DNA of 63,393 bases, taken from an uncultured Faecalibacterium sp. (GTDB taxonomy: Bacteria; Bacillota; Clostridia; Oscillospirales; Ruminococcaceae). The position numbers and the translations under genes are program-made. The stretch is from NCBI GenBank assembly GCA_934533135.1, contig CAKTBG010000014.1, positions 1 to 63,393 of the forward strand, given 5' to 3'. The notes beneath the pieces are model-generated. The model was not told the DNA's origin. It searched no databases and saw only the letters and a list, made by a program, of their open reading frames with translations. Every line of letters begins with the position of its first letter. Position 1 is the stretch's first letter. Shown in pieces: positions 33,731 to 42,049 of the stretch.

Positions 33731-34171
33731 ATGGCAATTGATCCGCATCTGCCGAAGATCTCGGTCAAAGACCTGCTGATGCAGGCGTTTCTGACCGGCT
33801 GGGAGCTCTCTGATCAGAGCATCTCGCAGGACGAATACCTGCAAAGCTCGATCCAAGTGATCGAGATGCTGCAGGTGGAACCGGAAAATCTGTACGCCGA
33901 AGAGGGCCTTGGCCTGCCGGACGGCGAAGAGGTGGATCACCTCGACGACCTGCTCCGCGCCGACGGCCAGTGGCTGTATTACGGTGTGGAGGCAGAAAAC
34001 TTTTTCCTGATCCAGTGGTATCCCGACAAGGCCGCCGCAAATGCAAAGCTGGCCGAGCTGGAAGCACTGGGCGACGGCAAGCAGTACCTCGTGGATCTGA
34101 GCCTTGCGCGGGAAAACGATTCCGCCGCCGAGAACTTCGGCAATTCCAATCCTGTCCAGCTCCGCTCCTGA
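33731..34171 (+). CDS. Hypothetical acidic protein, 146 aa
   Basis: Unknown function. Soluble and acidic; the N-terminal helix PHLPKISVKDLLMQAFLTGWEL is followed by a segment rich in Glu/Asp and an aromatic-rich strand region (GQWLYYGVEAENFFLIQWYPD). AGAGGA precedes ATG 33731. First gene of a possible operon with an HD-domain protein and a PepC paralogue. Confidence 0.75.
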   Translation: MAIDPHLPKISVKDLLMQAFLTGWELSDQSISQDEYLQSSIQVIEMLQVEPENLYAEEGLGLPDGEEVDHLDDLLRADGQWLYYGVEAENFFLIQWYPDKAAANAKLAELEALGDGKQYLVDLSLARENDSAAENFGNSNPVQLRS

Positions 34172-34225
34172 ACGAATCTGACTATTGCTTTGATCCAAAC
34201 CGGGATCGAAAGGGAAAATCCAACG

Positions 34226-34741
34226 ATGCAGCTTTCGGAAACAGAACGTGAAAATCTGACCGCCATACTGGAAAAATACGACCAGCACCCTGAAGTGCAG
34301 CGGATGCGGGAGTTCATCCAGCATGGCTCGGTCACGACCTATCAGCATTGCAAAAATGTGGTGCAGGTCAGCTTCTGGCTCAACCGCCGCCTCCATCTGG
34401 GGGCCGATGAGACATCGCTTGCGGTGGGAGCCTTCCTGCACGATTTCTATCTGTACGACTGGCACAAGAAGGGCACCTTCCACGGCCTGCACCGCCTGTT
34501 CGAGATGCACGGCTTCTCGCACCCGGGGTCTGCCTGCGTAAACGCCCGGAAGGTGTTCCAGATCACCCAGAAAGAGCAGAACATCATCGCAAGCCATATG
34601 TGGCCGCTGACCTTCCGCCATGTGCCCACCTGCCGGGAAGCCGTGATCGTCTGCCTTGCAGACAAGTACTGCGCGGTGGTCGAGAGTATGTTTCAGCGCA
34701 CCCGCGTCGCCGATGTGGATGCACCGGACGACGAATGGTAA
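34226..34741 (+). CDS. HD-domain phosphohydrolase family protein
   Basis: 171 residues. HD superfamily metal site: TTYQHCKNVVQVSFWLNRR (first His), VGAFLHDFYLYDWH (HD pair), ASHMWPLTF and a later LADKYCAVVES carrying the final Asp. Small HD proteins of this type hydrolyse nucleotides or related phosphoesters; the substrate is unknown. ATG 34226 is preferred because an AAAGGG site lies about 11 bases upstream; the ORF also opens earlier at 34190. Lies between the acidic protein and PepC2. Confidence 0.85.
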   Translation: MQLSETERENLTAILEKYDQHPEVQRMREFIQHGSVTTYQHCKNVVQVSFWLNRRLHLGADETSLAVGAFLHDFYLYDWHKKGTFHGLHRLFEMHGFSHPGSACVNARKVFQITQKEQNIIASHMWPLTFRHVPTCREAVIVCLADKYCAVVESMFQRTRVADVDAPDDEW

Positions 34742-34798
34742 ATGGCCGGAACGTGGAACGACCGGCATGGATGTGAAAAAAGAAAGGGATGTTTTTCC

Positions 34799-36154
34799 AT
34801 GGATCAGAAACCTGCATACGGCGTCAGCGCACAGCAGATCGCTGCGTTCGCCGCTGATTTTGAATCGCAGCGTGCAAACCTTGTGGCCATGAACGCAGTG
34901 ACCGCCAACGGCCTGATGGCTTCGGCCGTCAGCCGTGCGGCTGTTGCGCAGGACACCCACGAGTATTCCATCAGCCTTGAGCAGGGCGAGATCACCAACC
35001 AGAAGCAGAGCGGCCGCTGCTGGATGTTTGCGGCACTCAACACCATGCGCTATCAGGTGATGCAGAAATGCAACCTCAAGACCTTTGAGCTGTCGCAGGC
35101 CTACCTGTTCTTCTGGGATAAGCTGGAAAAATCCAACTATTTCCTCGAAAGCATCCTTGAGACGGTCGAGCTGCCGACCAGCAGCCGTCTGGTGTCCTAT
35201 CTGCTGACTGCTCCGGTGGGAGACGGCGGCCAGTGGGATATGCTCTGCAATCTGGTGGAAAAGTACGGCGTGGTGCCCAAGACCGCGTACCCCGAGTCCA
35301 AGGCTTCTTCGGGCAGCCGCGAGATGGACAGCACCCTGACCGAGAAACTGCGGGAGGATGCCTGCATCCTGCGCCGGATGCACAAGGAGCATCTGGACAT
35401 GGACACCCTGCGTGTGCGCAAGAACGAGATGCTGAACGAGATCTACCGTCTGCTCTGCATCTGCCTCGGCGAGCCGCCCAAGAGCTTTACCTTTGAGTAC
35501 CGCGACGCGGACAAGAACTTCCACCGGGAGACCGGCTTGACCCCGAAGAGCTTTTTTGAGAAGTATGTCGGCATCGACCTGCATGATTACGTCAGCCTCA
35601 TCAATGCGCCCACGAGTGACAAGCCCTACGGCCGCAGCTATACCGTCAAATACCTCGGCAACGTCCGCGAGGGCAGCGCGGTGCGCTACCTGAACCTCCC
35701 GATCGAGGAGCTGAAGAAGGCCGCCATCGCCCAGCTCAAGGACGGCCAGCCCGTCTGGTTTGGCTGCGACGTCGGCAAACACTCCGATCGTGACAGTGGT
35801 GTGATGGATCTGGACATCCGCAGCCTCGAGACGCTGCTGGACACCCAGTTTACCATGACCAAGGCCGAGCGTCTGGATTACGGCCAGAGCCTGATGACCC
35901 ACGCCATGGTCTTTCAGGGCGTGAACCTCGACGACAAGGGCCAGCCCAACCGCTGGCGGGTCGAAAACAGCTGGGGCAAAGACCCAGGCAAGGAGGGCTA
36001 TTACTTAATGACGGACCGCTGGTTCGAGGAATATCTGTACCAGATCGTCGTCCACAAGAAGTACCTGACCGAAGAACAGCGGAAAGCCTATGCGTCCGAC
36101 CCCATTGAGCTGGAGCCGTGGGATCCGATGGGCTCGCTGGCCATCGCAGACTAA
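34799..36154 (+). CDS. C1 family cysteine aminopeptidase (PepC/bleomycin hydrolase), paralogue 2
   Basis: 451 residues. Catalytic features: NQKQSGRCWMFA with Cys74, His in SLMTHAMVFQGVNLDD, Asn in RVENSWGKDPG. Clearly related to the protein at 21755 along its whole length (for example the shared GDGGQWDM, CRWMF-type and FFEKYVG-type segments) yet diverged. Cytosolic; expected to trim N-terminal residues from peptides. AGAAAGGGA about nine bases before ATG 34799 defines the start. Confidence 0.93.
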   Translation: MDQKPAYGVSAQQIAAFAADFESQRANLVAMNAVTANGLMASAVSRAAVAQDTHEYSISLEQGEITNQKQSGRCWMFAALNTMRYQVMQKCNLKTFELSQAYLFFWDKLEKSNYFLESILETVELPTSSRLVSYLLTAPVGDGGQWDMLCNLVEKYGVVPKTAYPESKASSGSREMDSTLTEKLREDACILRRMHKEHLDMDTLRVRKNEMLNEIYRLLCICLGEPPKSFTFEYRDADKNFHRETGLTPKSFFEKYVGIDLHDYVSLINAPTSDKPYGRSYTVKYLGNVREGSAVRYLNLPIEELKKAAIAQLKDGQPVWFGCDVGKHSDRDSGVMDLDIRSLETLLDTQFTMTKAERLDYGQSLMTHAMVFQGVNLDDKGQPNRWRVENSWGKDPGKEGYYLMTDRWFEEYLYQIVVHKKYLTEEQRKAYASDPIELEPWDPMGSLAIAD

Positions 36155-36165
36155 ACACCCCGAAC

Positions 36166-36206
36166 AAAAAACGCAGGTGCAGCAAATCGCTGTACCTGCG
36201 TTTTTT
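36166..36206. terminator. Bidirectional terminator after pepC paralogue 2
   Basis: ACGCAGGT-GCAGC stem pairs with GCTG-TACCTGCGT (36171-36183 with 36189-36201), with A-run before and T-run after; also serves the convergent GNAT gene. Confidence 0.9.
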
Positions 36207-36214
36207 GATGCATA

Positions 36215-36733
36215 TCAGAGTTTCTTGTACCCGGCGGGTTCGTCGTCCCTGCAGCGGTGCTCCATCAGGTAGGTGTCCAGCCAGCGGCCGTGGCAGTCGC
36301 GGGCGATCCGCTCCCGTCGGCCGACCAAGCGGAACCCGCATTTGGCGTGCAGGCGGCGGCTGGCCTCGTTGTCCTGCAGGACGGTGGATTGCAGCGTCCA
36401 ATATCCGGCCTGCTCCGCCACCGCACAGAGGGCGGTCAGCAGGTGATAACCCAGACCCCGCCCCCGGAACTGCTCGCCGACGTAGATGCTGACCTCGACC
36501 ACGCCCCGGTAGCACCAGCGGGGATCCACCCGGTGCAGAGCCGTCCAACCGGCGATCACACCGCCGTCCAGCACCACCAGCCGGCAATCTTTGGTGTGGG
36601 AGGCATCCCACGCAGTGTAGGGCGGACAATTGGTCTGAAAGGTCGCGTGCTCGGTGGCGATCCCCTCTAAATAGATTCTGGAAACAGCGTTCCAGTCCTC
36701 CGGCTCCATGGGCCGGACCGTTATCTCACTCAT
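36215..36733 (-). CDS. GNAT acetyltransferase, phosphinothricin acetyltransferase-like
   Basis: 172 residues. The N-terminus ITVRPMEPEDWNAVSRIYLEGIATEHATFQTNCPPYTAWD and the VEVSIYVGEQFRGRGLGYHLLTAL acetyl-CoA motif fit the PAT/Bar-like branch; the C-terminus SRRLHAKCGFRLVGRRERIARD completes it. These enzymes acetylate amino groups of small molecules or amino acids such as methionine sulfoximine; the natural substrate here is unknown. Confidence 0.88.
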   Translation of the reverse strand: MSEITVRPMEPEDWNAVSRIYLEGIATEHATFQTNCPPYTAWDASHTKDCRLVVLDGGVIAGWTALHRVDPRWCYRGVVEVSIYVGEQFRGRGLGYHLLTALCAVAEQAGYWTLQSTVLQDNEASRRLHAKCGFRLVGRRERIARDCHGRWLDTYLMEHRCRDDEPAGYKKL

Positions 36734-36829
36734 GATCCTTTTCCCATTCCCTCAGCGGGAGACACACAGCTCCCGCCCAAAACAAACTCGATGCTTTCAG
36801 TATAGCAGAATCGGCACGCAGTGACAAGC

Positions 36830-37630
36830 TTATTCCAGCCCGGGCAGGGTATCCAGTACCGTCAGCCCCAGTCCGGAAAGGAATTGCCGTTTGCGCTGGA
36901 TCAGGCCGGTCACATCCAGCTCTTCGGGCGCATGGGCGTCGCAGCCGATGAGGGCTTTGACCGGGTATTCTGCCGCGATCTTCCAGAAGAAGTCGGTGGT
37001 GTAGCCCAGCGTGCCATCGCCCCGGTTCTGGCAGGTGAGACCGGCCAGATTGTATTCCAGCGGGGTGTTTGTGTGCGCCGCCGCCGCGCAGATCTCCCGG
37101 CAGGCGGCCTCCGCGTCTTTATCATAGGCGGTCCAGTGGTTCAGGCAGATGTCCGGATGGGCAAGGCAGGCATACCGCCCGGTCTCCAGACCGGCCGTGA
37201 CCTGCTCGGCGTAGCGGCGCAGGTCCTTGCCCGATTCCGGCCGTCCGAAATAGCGGCCGGTCTCGTCGGTGGTGTCATAATGGCAGCCAAAGACCAGATA
37301 CTCGATGCCGAGACGCTCCATTTCCTCGTCCAGCCACGGCAGATAGGCCGGGAAATACTCGGCTTCGAGGCCGATGTGGATGTGGAGCCGGTCGGCGTAT
37401 CGTTCCCGCAGGGCAGACAGGGTCTGCACATAGCCGTCCAGCTCTTCCGGAAGCATCCGGATGCGGCTGACAAAGTGCGGGTCAGCGTATTTCCACGGGG
37501 TGTGGTCGGAAAAGCCCAGCACCGTGTATCCGCTGCGGAGCGCGGTCTGGATGTACGCCTCCTCGGTGCCGACGGCGTGGCGGCACCGGGCGGTGTGGGT
37601 GTGGTAATTGGTAAAATGCGGCTCGGGCAT
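36830..37630 (-). CDS. PHP-family histidinol-phosphatase-like protein
   Basis: 266 residues. The PHP metal-binding motif NYHTHTARCRH opens the protein, followed by GFSDHTPW, GLEAEYFP, VFGCHY and LIGCDAHAPEELD, the full set of metal ligands. This is the HisK/YtvP-type histidinol phosphatase family, which can dephosphorylate histidinol phosphate in histidine synthesis; no other his genes are adjacent, so another phosphoester is possible. AGGAGG eight bases before ATG 37630 selects that start over one 12 codons upstream. Confidence 0.88.
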   Translation of the reverse strand: MPEPHFTNYHTHTARCRHAVGTEEAYIQTALRSGYTVLGFSDHTPWKYADPHFVSRIRMLPEELDGYVQTLSALRERYADRLHIHIGLEAEYFPAYLPWLDEEMERLGIEYLVFGCHYDTTDETGRYFGRPESGKDLRRYAEQVTAGLETGRYACLAHPDICLNHWTAYDKDAEAACREICAAAAHTNTPLEYNLAGLTCQNRGDGTLGYTTDFFWKIAAEYPVKALIGCDAHAPEELDVTGLIQRKRQFLSGLGLTVLDTLPGLE

Positions 37631-37659
37631 GGATGCGACCTCCTGCACGCAGAATTGTT

Positions 37660-37687
37660 TTGACAATGGAGATGGTTGTGATACAAT
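37660..37687 (+). promoter_or_regulatory. Promoter of the secreted hydrolase gene
   Basis: TTGACA (37660-37665), 16 bases, TACAAT (37682-37687), about 100 bases before the start codon. Confidence 0.8.
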
Positions 37688-37794
37688 AGGGATATCCTAC
37701 CACCCATCTCCGGACAGCACCTTATTATAATCTTCTTTGCCCCAAAATGCAATCGTCCGGAGCGAGTGAAACAACAAGAGGGGGAACATCCGCC

Positions 37795-38871
37795 ATGAAG
37801 CTGAAACAAGCTCTGCTCTGCGCCGCACTGCTGCTTTGCGTGCTGGCTCTGCCTGCCTTTGCGGAAGCCCCCAAAGGTGAAGCAAACATCACGCAGGAGA
37901 TGACGATGGGGGAGATTGCGGCAAATCCCAGCATTGAAGCCTCGGGTTTTTCGGTCTACTGTCAGGCAGAAGCGGAGTTCCCGTGTGAAAAACGCAAGAC
38001 AGACCGGACAAAGCTAAAAGATTACGTCCATGTCTGTTCCTACAACCGTTCGGCGAAGGCATTGAATCTTCTGATCGAAACCGTCAATGCCGGGGTGCAG
38101 GTGACCTATCCGTTGTATACGCCGGAGGAAATCGCCGAAAGCGGCATCCTTGCGGAGCCAAAGCTGCATTATTTCCCGGGAGATGGAACAAAGAAAAAAT
38201 ACGTTTTGGTTGTGGGCGGCAACGGGAGCACGACGCGGGGCGATTTAGGCGAGGGAATGTCTACGGTCTGGGAACTGCATCAGATGGGATATACGGTCTT
38301 TCTGCTGCATTACCGCATCTTTGTGGACGCATCCAACAACGCACCGCTTCAGGATCTGAAACGCGCGGTGCGGTACATCACCGACCATGCAGAACAATTC
38401 GGGGTCGAGCCGGAGCAGTACGCAGTGGTCGGCTATTCGTCGGGCGGTCAGCTGGCAGGACTGCTTGCCAGCGAGAAATACGGCTATGCGCAGGAGAACC
38501 TGCCGAAGCCCGGCGCATTGCTGCTGGGATATCCCATTAACGACTTCTATGAAGGAAAGCTGCTCTATCACTTCCTCATGGATTTTGACGAGTATCATTG
38601 GCGGTATTACTGGACGAACATTTCGTCGGTCGTCACCGACGACTACCCGCCGGTGTATCACTGGTATGGCAAAAAAGACCTGATGCTGTTTGCGCTGAAT
38701 CTGCACGAACAAAGCCCGAAGCTGGAACAGAGCTTGGAAAAACACCAAGTGCCGCACGAGTATCGGGTGTTTGAACAGCCGGATCACGGCGCGGCGACCG
38801 GAGAAGGCACCGACGCCGACGGTTGGCTGAACGATGCCGTAGCGTTCTGGGAAGCGCAGACGGCAGTATAA
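37795..38871 (+). CDS. Secreted alpha/beta hydrolase
   Basis: 358 residues. A signal peptide (hydrophobic 7-20, cleavage near AFA at about 23) exports it. The hydrolase fold has VLVVGGNGS, then the nucleophile elbow GYSSGG with Ser216 and a late PDHGAATG His. The organisation is like lipase/esterase domains of the acetyl-esterase type. The substrate is unknown; secretion suggests dietary or host ester substrates. The start ATG 37795 follows an AGAGGGGG site. Followed by the transglutaminase-like gene. Confidence 0.85.
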   Translation: MKLKQALLCAALLLCVLALPAFAEAPKGEANITQEMTMGEIAANPSIEASGFSVYCQAEAEFPCEKRKTDRTKLKDYVHVCSYNRSAKALNLLIETVNAGVQVTYPLYTPEEIAESGILAEPKLHYFPGDGTKKKYVLVVGGNGSTTRGDLGEGMSTVWELHQMGYTVFLLHYRIFVDASNNAPLQDLKRAVRYITDHAEQFGVEPEQYAVVGYSSGGQLAGLLASEKYGYAQENLPKPGALLLGYPINDFYEGKLLYHFLMDFDEYHWRYYWTNISSVVTDDYPPVYHWYGKKDLMLFALNLHEQSPKLEQSLEKHQVPHEYRVFEQPDHGAATGEGTDADGWLNDAVAFWEAQTAV

Positions 38872-38897
38872 ATAGTTCAAAAAAGGAGCGAAAAACG

Positions 38898-40379
38898 ATG
38901 AAAGACTGGAATGAGACCTTCCGGAGCCTGAATGTGGGGCTGCCGGACGATGTGGAGCGGCTGAAGGCGGCAGGCTATTACGCCGAGGCCATCGAGCGGA
39001 TCGACACCTATCTGGCCGAGGACTGGACCGAGACGCAGAACTCTCCCGCCACACAGGGCTGCCCCGCAGCGGCTGGGGAGAAGCCGGAGAACCCTACGCC
39101 GCAGGGAGTCGCGGCTCTGCGGGATGCACTGCTGGTGCAGCGGGAGATCCTGCACCGTCTGCCGGAGGAATACTGCTGGACGGAGGAAGCTGCCGTTGCC
39201 CGGATGCAGGAGCTTGTGCGGGATTTCACCGTGGAGGAATTCCGGGAGCTGGTGAAAAACGGGCAGGTGGACTGGCGGTTCGTCGAGGGGAAAAAGCAGT
39301 ACCTTGACCGCTTTGACCAGACCCTCATCGCCACCCATGCCGACCTTGCGGCTCGGCTGCTGGATCCGCCGGCGCAGACCAACGCCGTCCGGGAACGCCG
39401 CCGTCAGGAGCACGAGAAAATGGAGCGGGAGGGCAAGTCTGCTGCCCGCATTACCCTCAAGACCGGGATCCGGATGTCGGACGACGCCTTTGCCGCCGCC
39501 CTTGCCCAAGCAAAAGCAGAGGGGCGGAACGCCGTTCATGTCCGGGTGTGGCTGCCTCTCCCGGCAGACTGCCTGTCGCAGAGCGACATCCGGCTCGAGT
39601 CGTTCACCGAGCAGCCGGCGCACATCGCAGCGGAAGATGCGCCCCAGCGGACGGCCTACTGGGAGGCGGATCTCACCGAGAACCGCACCTTTGGTGCAAC
39701 CTACAGTTACACCAGCACGGCCTATTACGCTGACCCCATGGATTTTGTGCCCGCGCCGGAACAGCCGACCTTTGACACCGGCGAGGAAGCCCCACACATC
39801 GTCTTTACGCCCTACCTGCGGGCACTGGCCGCGCAGCTGACCGAAGGGGTGACCGACCCGGCGGAAAAGGCCAAGCGGATCTACGATTACATCACCCTGA
39901 ACGTCCGGTACCACTACCAGCCCGCCTACTTTGTGCAGGACTGCCTGCCGGACAACTGCGCCCGGAACCGCCGGGGCGACTGCGGCATCATGGCACTGAC
40001 CTTTATCACCCTCTGCCGGTTGGTGGGCATCCCGGCTCAGTGGCAGAGCGGTCTGGCGGTCTCGCCCGCCAGCGTGGGAAACCACGATTGGGCCATGTTC
40101 TACATCGCGCCCAAGGGCTGGATGTACGCCGATTGCTCCTTTGGCGCATCCATGGCCCGCAATGGGGAGGAAGAACTGCGCCGCCACTACTTCGGCAATC
40201 TGGATACAGGCCGGATGGTGGCAAACCGGGCGTTTGAAGCTCCGTTCGACCCGCCGATGTACGGCTTCCGGAAGGATCCCTACGACAACCAGACCGGCGA
40301 GATCGAGGCCGACGGCACAGGGCTGTACGGCACGCAGGTCGAGCCGGAAAAGAACGTTCTGCATTATGAATTTCTATAA
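38898..40379 (+). CDS. Transglutaminase-like domain protein
   Basis: 493 residues, no signal peptide. The C-terminal transglutaminase/protease fold has Cys362 in RRGDCGIMALTFITLCRLVGIPAQW, His396 in VGNHDWAMF and Asp412 in WMYADCSFG, so the triad is intact. The N-terminal 190 residues are helical with a low-complexity Pro/Ala insert (about 47-70). Family members act as peptidases or amide-bond exchangers; a role in peptide processing is likely but unproven. AAAGGAG nine bases upstream of ATG 38898. Confidence 0.88.
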   Translation: MKDWNETFRSLNVGLPDDVERLKAAGYYAEAIERIDTYLAEDWTETQNSPATQGCPAAAGEKPENPTPQGVAALRDALLVQREILHRLPEEYCWTEEAAVARMQELVRDFTVEEFRELVKNGQVDWRFVEGKKQYLDRFDQTLIATHADLAARLLDPPAQTNAVRERRRQEHEKMEREGKSAARITLKTGIRMSDDAFAAALAQAKAEGRNAVHVRVWLPLPADCLSQSDIRLESFTEQPAHIAAEDAPQRTAYWEADLTENRTFGATYSYTSTAYYADPMDFVPAPEQPTFDTGEEAPHIVFTPYLRALAAQLTEGVTDPAEKAKRIYDYITLNVRYHYQPAYFVQDCLPDNCARNRRGDCGIMALTFITLCRLVGIPAQWQSGLAVSPASVGNHDWAMFYIAPKGWMYADCSFGASMARNGEEELRRHYFGNLDTGRMVANRAFEAPFDPPMYGFRKDPYDNQTGEIEADGTGLYGTQVEPEKNVLHYEFL

Positions 40380-40388
40380 ATAAAAACA

Positions 40389-40420
40389 CCGGGCTTCGCT
40401 GATCCTGCGGCGGAGCCCGG
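40389..40420 (+). terminator. Hairpin between transglutaminase-like gene and rmuC
   Basis: CCGGGCT (40389-40395) pairs with AGCCCGG (40414-40420) with a structured loop; the following T-run is short (ACTTTG), so termination may be weak. Confidence 0.5.
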
Positions 40421-40442
40421 ACTTTGTATCGGAGAAGAAACT

Positions 40443-41810
40443 ATGGAATTTCTGGCATCCCTTTACACCGTTTTGCTGGTGACCATCTGCCTGCTGCTGG
40501 CAGTGCTGCTCCACCGCACCGGCAAAAAGCCCACGGCAGACAACAACGAGCTGAAGCAGTGGCTGGCGCAGCAATTGGAGGCGCAGGCAAAGGATTTTGC
40601 CAAGCAGCAGCAGGCCATGGCGGAGCAGAACTATGCCGCCATCCGGAGCGTCAGCGAGACGCTGCAGACGGCAGTGCAGACGATGAGCACCACCCTCGCA
40701 CAGGGGCAGAACGGCCAGCAGGCTACGCTGGAACGCCGCCTGCAGAGTCTGGAACAGACCAATACCCAAAAGCTGGAAGAACTGCGGAAGACGCTGGACG
40801 ACAACATGGCCAAGCTGCAGGAAGCAAACGGCAAAAAGCTGGACGAGATCCGTCATACCGTGGACGAACAGCTGCAGGATGCGCTCCAGAAACGGGTCAG
40901 CGAAAGTTTTAAGGCGGTCAACGAGCAGCTGGAACAGGTCTACAAGGGACTTGGGGAGATGCAGAACCTTGCGTCGGACGTCGGCAGCCTGAAGCAGGTG
41001 CTCTCGGGCGTCAAGACCCGCGGCATCCTCGGCGAGATCCAGCTGGGCGCGATCCTGGAAGAAATTCTGGCTCCCGAACAGTACGACACCAATGTGGCGA
41101 CCATCCCGGGCAGCACCCAGCGGGTGGAGTACGCCATCAAGATGCCGGGGGCGGACGGCGGCACGGTCTGGCTGCCCATCGACTCCAAGTTCCCGGGCGA
41201 TACCTACGCCCACCTGCAGGACGCGCAGGCGTCCGGCGATGCGCAGGCCGTTGAGAACGCCCGCCATGCGCTGGAGCTGGTGCTTCGCAGCGAGGCCAAG
41301 GACATCCGGGAAAAGTACGTCGAGCCGCCCTACACCACGGCCTTCGGCATCCTGTTTTTGCCCTTTGAGGGCTTGTATGCCGAGGTCGTGAACGGCGGCC
41401 TGCTGGAAGTGCTGCAGCGGGATTATCAGGTCAATGTGGCCGGCCCCAGCACCATGGCCGCGCTGCTGAACAGCCTGCAGATGGGCTTCAAGACGCTGGC
41501 CATCCAGAAGCGTTCGGGGGAAGTCTGGCAGCTGCTGGGAGCGGTCAAGACCGAATTTGACAAGTTTGGGCAGGGGCTTTCCAAGATGCAGCAGCGGCTC
41601 CGCCAGACCGACGAAGAGCTGGACAACCTCATCGGCGTCCGCAGCCGTGCCATCAGCCGCAAGCTCCGCAGCGTCCAGTCGCTGGATGAAGTGACGGCGG
41701 CGGAGCTGCTGGAGCTGGAAAAGCCGCTTGCCTCGAGACCCTTGCCTCTCACTTTGGGAGAGGTGGCATCGCGCAGCGATGACGGAGAGGGCGAGCTTCG
41801 CAAAAACTGA
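40443..41810 (+). CDS. rmuC: DNA recombination protein RmuC
   Basis: 455 residues. An N-terminal membrane anchor (about 5-23) is followed by a long coiled coil (about 35-170) and then the RmuC nuclease-like core: TRGILGEIQLGAILEEIL, VEYAIKMPGADGGTVWLPIDSKFPGDTY, IREKYVEPPYTTAFGILFLPFEGLYAEV, GPSTMAALLNSLQMGFKTLAI. RmuC proteins limit inversions at repeats and act on DNA. The last about 25 residues (SRPLPLTLGEVASRSDDGEG and tail) are encoded by a copy of the dispersed repeat, so the native C-terminus has been replaced or extended. Confidence 0.93.
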   Translation: MEFLASLYTVLLVTICLLLAVLLHRTGKKPTADNNELKQWLAQQLEAQAKDFAKQQQAMAEQNYAAIRSVSETLQTAVQTMSTTLAQGQNGQQATLERRLQSLEQTNTQKLEELRKTLDDNMAKLQEANGKKLDEIRHTVDEQLQDALQKRVSESFKAVNEQLEQVYKGLGEMQNLASDVGSLKQVLSGVKTRGILGEIQLGAILEEILAPEQYDTNVATIPGSTQRVEYAIKMPGADGGTVWLPIDSKFPGDTYAHLQDAQASGDAQAVENARHALELVLRSEAKDIREKYVEPPYTTAFGILFLPFEGLYAEVVNGGLLEVLQRDYQVNVAGPSTMAALLNSLQMGFKTLAIQKRSGEVWQLLGAVKTEFDKFGQGLSKMQQRLRQTDEELDNLIGVRSRAISRKLRSVQSLDEVTAAELLELEKPLASRPLPLTLGEVASRSDDGEGELRKN

Positions 41811-41925
41811 GCACTGCGCGGCTGCTGCTTGTCAGCGGCCTCACCCTCTCCGTCTGCCTGTCAGCAGCCTTGCCCTCTCAGTCCGCCTGTCGGCGGCCAG
41901 CTCTCCCGAAGGGAGAGCCAAGAAT
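41735..41925 (+). repeat. Dispersed GC-rich modular repeat, copy C, overlapping the rmuC 3' end
   Basis: Includes the GGTGGCATCG...GAGAGGG module (41762-41795) inside the rmuC frame, then CCTCACCCTCTCCGTCTGCC (inverted module) and GTCCGCCTGTCGGC (41881-41894) followed by AGCTCTCCCGAAGGGAGAGC. These are the same units as in copies A and B. Confidence 0.8.
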
Positions 41926-41938
41926 ACAATGGCAGGAC

Positions 41939-41967
41939 TTGCGCTTTCCTTTTAAATGTGCTATACT
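41939..41967 (+). promoter_or_regulatory. Promoter of fprA
   Basis: TTGCGC (41939-41944), 17 bases, TATACT (41962-41967); the -35 box starts 14 bases after the repeat copy C. Confidence 0.75.
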
Positions 41968-42049
41968 GCGAACGGTTCTTAAAAGTAATCTGCCTTTCCG
42001 CAGGACATCATACGCTTTCAACTACAAAAAACAGAAAGGAAATTTGACG

